Positions 5,325 to 7,424 of a stretch of DNA of 7,424 nucleotides are shown here, one piece after another. This DNA is from Ruminococcaceae bacterium UBA4306 (lineage in GTDB: Bacteria > Bacillota > Clostridia > Oscillospirales > Acutalibacteraceae): NCBI GenBank assembly GCA_002394725.1, contig DGUQ01000090.1, positions 1 to 7,424 on the forward strand. The letters are read 5' to 3'. Position 1 is the first letter of the stretch. Each line of letters opens with the position of its first letter. The position numbers were made by a program, and so were the translations under genes. The notes below the pieces were generated by a model. It saw only the letters and a list, made by a program, of their open reading frames with translations. It was not told where the DNA came from and did no database searches.

Positions 5325-6704
5325 ATGAAAAGAGCAATCGCAATATTATTGACCATGGCGCTGCTGCTGTCGGCTCTCGCTGTCACGGCAAGCGCTGCCA
5401 ATGACACTGAGATCGACGGCGGCTATTATATCGTCTTCAAGGGAGATGACTACCGAATCCATCAGCGTAACCGCCTGCATGCCGAGTTCGGTCGGTGGGT
5501 GATCCGCGGCGTTACTCTGAGCACCTCCACGCCCTTCAAGATCGCCTATTCTCAGGATTTAGATACAGTGACTAAGCTCTATCCCGAGGGAGAGGGCAAC
5601 GACTATATCTCACGCTACAACAGCCGATGGATGACCGTCGAATTCACCCCCGACGGCAGCAATGAGGGCGACAGCACCGATATGGGCTGGTACGACGGCT
5701 ATGTCAGCGCCTATCCCTGCGAGCCGCCGCAGGAGGATTCCACCGAATACATCCCCGTGACTGATCGGCAGATAAAGCGAAATCTCTATGAGGACGCGCT
5801 CACACGTTTTCGCCCGAACTGGAAGAATTGGCACACCTATGAAGAGGTCTACTATCACGCCGATCCCCACTTCGGCAATGTCGATCAGCATGACTGGGTG
5901 TTGGTCAGCGGATATGCCCTGCAACCGATCGATGGTATCTATTACGGCGTGTTTGACGACGTTGTGTTATATTCTTCCGAATATGCTCCCTTTGCATTCG
6001 GGTACGGCGTATATGACTGTGCCGAGGACACCTATTACAGCATCGCCGAAGCGTGGGACAGGGGCTATGCCGACCTGCACGATGTGTTCATCAACAGGGT
6101 AACATCCGAAACCGATGTCGATCTGCTCGGCGACGCGGATTATGACGGTGAGTTGACGATCCTCGACGCGACCTTGATCCAGCGCTATTTAGTCGGTTTA
6201 AGGGATTTGAAAGAATCAAGCAGTTGGTTCGAGCATTCCGGCTGCGATTTCGGTACCCAATTGACCTCCCTCGCGGATTATGACGCGGACGGCACGGTAG
6301 ACGCGATCGATGTGACCCGTATCCAGCGCGCTTTGATCGGCAACCCACTGTATCACCACAGCTTTACCGCGGGCGTGGCGATCGATCAAAACGCCGACGG
6401 TAAGATCATCGCACAGGCGTCATCCTCGTTCGGCTCCGGGCAGGTGCAGTATCAATACCGGATCGAGGGCGGGGTACATGCCGCCTCGGTCTACGGCAGC
6501 GATTTCGGCAAATTCTATCTCGACGACGTCAATCCCGAGCCGGGCAATTTCCAGATCACGACTGGCTATATCGATGACAGCTCGGTGGAGCTCCCCGTGA
6601 CGAGCCTGACCTATAACGATCACCTCACCCTGACGGTCACGGCAAGGGACGCACTCGGCAACATCACCCCGATCGCCGTGTTTTATATGAAGAATGTGTA
6701 TTAA
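5325..6704 (+). CDS. Secreted dockerin protein with putative carbohydrate-binding N-terminal domain
   Basis: The 459-residue product is exported by a signal peptide (MKR, hydrophobic core 4-20, probable cleavage after TASA at 24). Residues 30-130 (YYIVFKG, FKIAYSQ, YPEGEGNDY, FTPDG, WYDGYV) recall beta-sandwich carbohydrate-binding-like modules of gut Ruminococcus proteins; this resemblance is from memory. Residues 145-260 form a second unnamed region ending FGYGVYDCAEDTYYSIAEAW and LHDVF. A type I dockerin follows, with two calcium loops of D-x-D-x-D-G form: 270-281 (D270, D272, D274, D281) and 318-329 (D318, D320, D322, D329), each followed by an xxIQRxL helix. Residues 341-459 form a C-terminal beta-rich domain. 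AAGGAGG at 5311-5317, seven bases upstream, fixes the start at 5325. No glycosidase catalytic motif is seen, so a binding or structural role on a cohesin-bearing surface complex is likelier. Confidence 0.87.
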   Translation: MKRAIAILLTMALLLSALAVTASAANDTEIDGGYYIVFKGDDYRIHQRNRLHAEFGRWVIRGVTLSTSTPFKIAYSQDLDTVTKLYPEGEGNDYISRYNSRWMTVEFTPDGSNEGDSTDMGWYDGYVSAYPCEPPQEDSTEYIPVTDRQIKRNLYEDALTRFRPNWKNWHTYEEVYYHADPHFGNVDQHDWVLVSGYALQPIDGIYYGVFDDVVLYSSEYAPFAFGYGVYDCAEDTYYSIAEAWDRGYADLHDVFINRVTSETDVDLLGDADYDGELTILDATLIQRYLVGLRDLKESSSWFEHSGCDFGTQLTSLADYDADGTVDAIDVTRIQRALIGNPLYHHSFTAGVAIDQNADGKIIAQASSSFGSGQVQYQYRIEGGVHAASVYGSDFGKFYLDDVNPEPGNFQITTGYIDDSSVELPVTSLTYNDHLTLTVTARDALGNITPIAVFYMKNVY

Positions 6705-6748
6705 TCAACCTTTTTCTCCTATATTGGGAAGACAAGTTCAATTCCAAG

Positions 6749-6801
6749 GCAAAAACGGAGCGGATACGTGGACAGCACACGTGTCCGGCTCCGCTTTTTG
6801 C
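6749..6801 (+). terminator. Long rho-independent terminator after the dockerin gene
   Basis: Arms 6749-6770 and 6778-6801 pair over about 22 bp with two single-base bulges and one wobble: GCAAAAA-CGGAGC-GGATACGTG against CACGTGTCC-GGCTCCG-CTTTTTGC. The loop has seven bases. The A-rich start and T-rich end could let it work on both strands. It closes the sigma/membrane-protein/dockerin segment. Confidence 0.85.
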
Positions 6802-6846
6802 TTTGGTTGATGATTAGGCGCGGTGCGTGATCCAACGTCCTGAAGC

Positions 6847-6868
6847 GGTACGTCGCAAGCGCCGTACC
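6847..6868. repeat. Small inverted repeat at the edge of copy 3
   Basis: GGTACG (6847-6852) and CGTACC (6863-6868) form a short hairpin overlapping the leader of the third palindromic repeat. No T-run follows. Copy 1 has CGTACC at its edge but not the left arm. Confidence 0.4.
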
Positions 6869-7008
6869 CTAAAAATCCTCTGTAACGCCCTACCGCGGGG
6901 CGTCATAAATGTCGCCCCCTACAAATCCCTTGCAACGTTTCTCGTAGGGGATGACGCTTGCGACATCCCGTAACGTTTCCGATATATGCCATCTAAATGC
7001 GGAGCAAA
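6864..7008. repeat. Palindromic intergenic repeat, copy 3
   Basis: Same order and orientation as copies 1 and 2, with leader, palindrome L (6897-6918), GTAGG, palindrome R (6948-6969) and the GGAGCAAA tail. It shares the GTACCCTA-AAATCCTCTGT leader with copy 1 and aligns without indels to copy 2. It lies about 3.4 kb downstream of the tandem pair, beyond the dockerin terminator. The rest of this 490-base intergenic region, 7009-7093, shows nothing recognisable. Confidence 0.85.
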
Positions 7009-7093
7009 ACCATCCCCATCCCTGCCAAATCCACTCCACCCCGATCATCGTGAAAAACACACCGTTTTTCGTCAAATTCCATCAACATTGATA

Positions 7094-7122
7094 TTGACTT
7101 ATGCGCTGTGTTCATCTATAAT
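7094..7122 (+). promoter_or_regulatory. Promoter of the NifU-like gene
   Basis: TTGACT at 7094-7099 and a perfect TATAAT at 7117-7122 are separated by 17 bp. Transcription should start near 7129, giving an untranslated leader of about 69 bases. The leader holds two small inverted repeats: CGGAT-TC-ATCCG (7139-7150) and GATCG-GTT-CGATC (7149-7161). Confidence 0.88.
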
Positions 7123-7197
7123 TAACATAAGCATAGTCGGATTCATCCGATCGGTTCGATCCGGCTGTTGTATAAACCTTAAAGGAGGAACAAGCTT

Positions 7198-7424
7198 ATG
7201 TATTACACAGCAGAAGTATCGAATATGTGCCCGGTCGCTAAGGGTGCGTATCACGGTCCTGCTCCCATCCCGGAAGAGGGCAAGTGGGTACAGGCAAAAG
7301 AAATCAAGGATATTTCCGGTTTCACACACGGTATCGGCTGGTGCGCTCCCCAGCAGGGCGCCTGCAAGCTCACACTGAACGTTAAGGAAGGAATCATCGA
7401 AGAGGCGCTGGTCGAGACGATCGG
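7198..7424 (+). CDS. NifU-like iron-sulfur cluster assembly scaffold protein, 3'-truncated by the window edge
   Basis: The frame is open from the ATG at 7198 to the right edge, giving 75 complete codons. AAAGGAGG at 7181-7188, nine bases upstream, and the consensus promoter fix the start. The visible protein starts MYYTAEVSNMCPVAKGAYHG and includes KEIKDISGFTHGIGWCAP at 35-51 and GACKLTLNVKEGIIEEALVETIG at 54-76. The last stretch matches the opening beta strands of the NifU N-terminal/IscU-like fold, just before its first conserved cysteine region. From memory this is the Clostridia protein annotated as an iron-sulfur scaffold that is commonly followed by a GGGtGRT-type protein. Cysteines C11, C49 and C56 are visible. 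Scaffold function is inferred, since the metal-binding core lies outside the window. Confidence 0.8.
   Translation, partial: MYYTAEVSNMCPVAKGAYHGPAPIPEEGKWVQAKEIKDISGFTHGIGWCAPQQGACKLTLNVKEGIIEEALVETI

Noticed and set aside
6986..7378. Open frame overlapping the NifU-like gene start on the + strand
   Set aside because: It begins inside a repeat, has no ribosome binding site, and is out of frame with the gene that has a consensus promoter, AAAGGAGG and a recognisable protein.

Overview
The window looks like chromosomal DNA from a gut Firmicute of the Ruminococcaceae/Oscillospirales type. Reasons: strong AGGAGG ribosome binding sites, Firmicute -35/-10 promoters with 17-bp spacers, a DegV fatty-acid-binding protein, an AGCS amino-acid symporter, a secreted protein with a type I dockerin, and palindromic intergenic repeats of a style common in those genomes. 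The organism is inferred from gene content only. All genes called are on the + strand.

Layout. (1) Positions 1-1208 hold the 3' part of a sodium:alanine/glycine symporter. (2) Positions 1357-2368 are a self-contained degV transcription unit with a consensus promoter, a 14-bp palindrome touching the -35 box, and a terminator. (3) Positions 2576-3153 are a second single-gene unit for a YbeY-family protein. Its metal-binding signature is eroded: two of the three zinc histidines are not in place. (4) Positions 3176-3472 are two tandem copies plus a fragment of a ~128-bp palindromic repeat. (5) Positions 3500-6704 carry an ECF sigma factor, an overlapping single-pass membrane protein that is probably its anti-sigma partner, and a secreted dockerin protein. 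The leader of the dockerin gene is built from two inverted copies of a second repeat family. A strong terminator follows. (6) Positions 6864-7008 are a third copy of the first repeat, in the same orientation. (7) From 7198 to the right edge is the 5' part of a NifU-like iron-sulfur scaffold gene with its own consensus promoter.

How the genes fit together. The sigma and membrane-protein genes are translationally coupled. The membrane protein has a short cytoplasmic N-terminus, one transmembrane helix, a ~170-residue Pro/Thr/Ser/Glu-rich wall-spanning linker and a small extracellular domain. An ECF-like promoter precedes the sigma gene, which suggests autoregulation. A dockerin protein directly downstream makes surface-sensing control of extracellular glycan-binding machinery plausible, in the manner of SigI/RsgI of cellulosome producers but built on an ECF sigma factor. 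The module lies between direct repeats about 90% identical by eye, so it may behave as a cassette. The remaining genes are housekeeping or nutrient-uptake units with no evident link to it.
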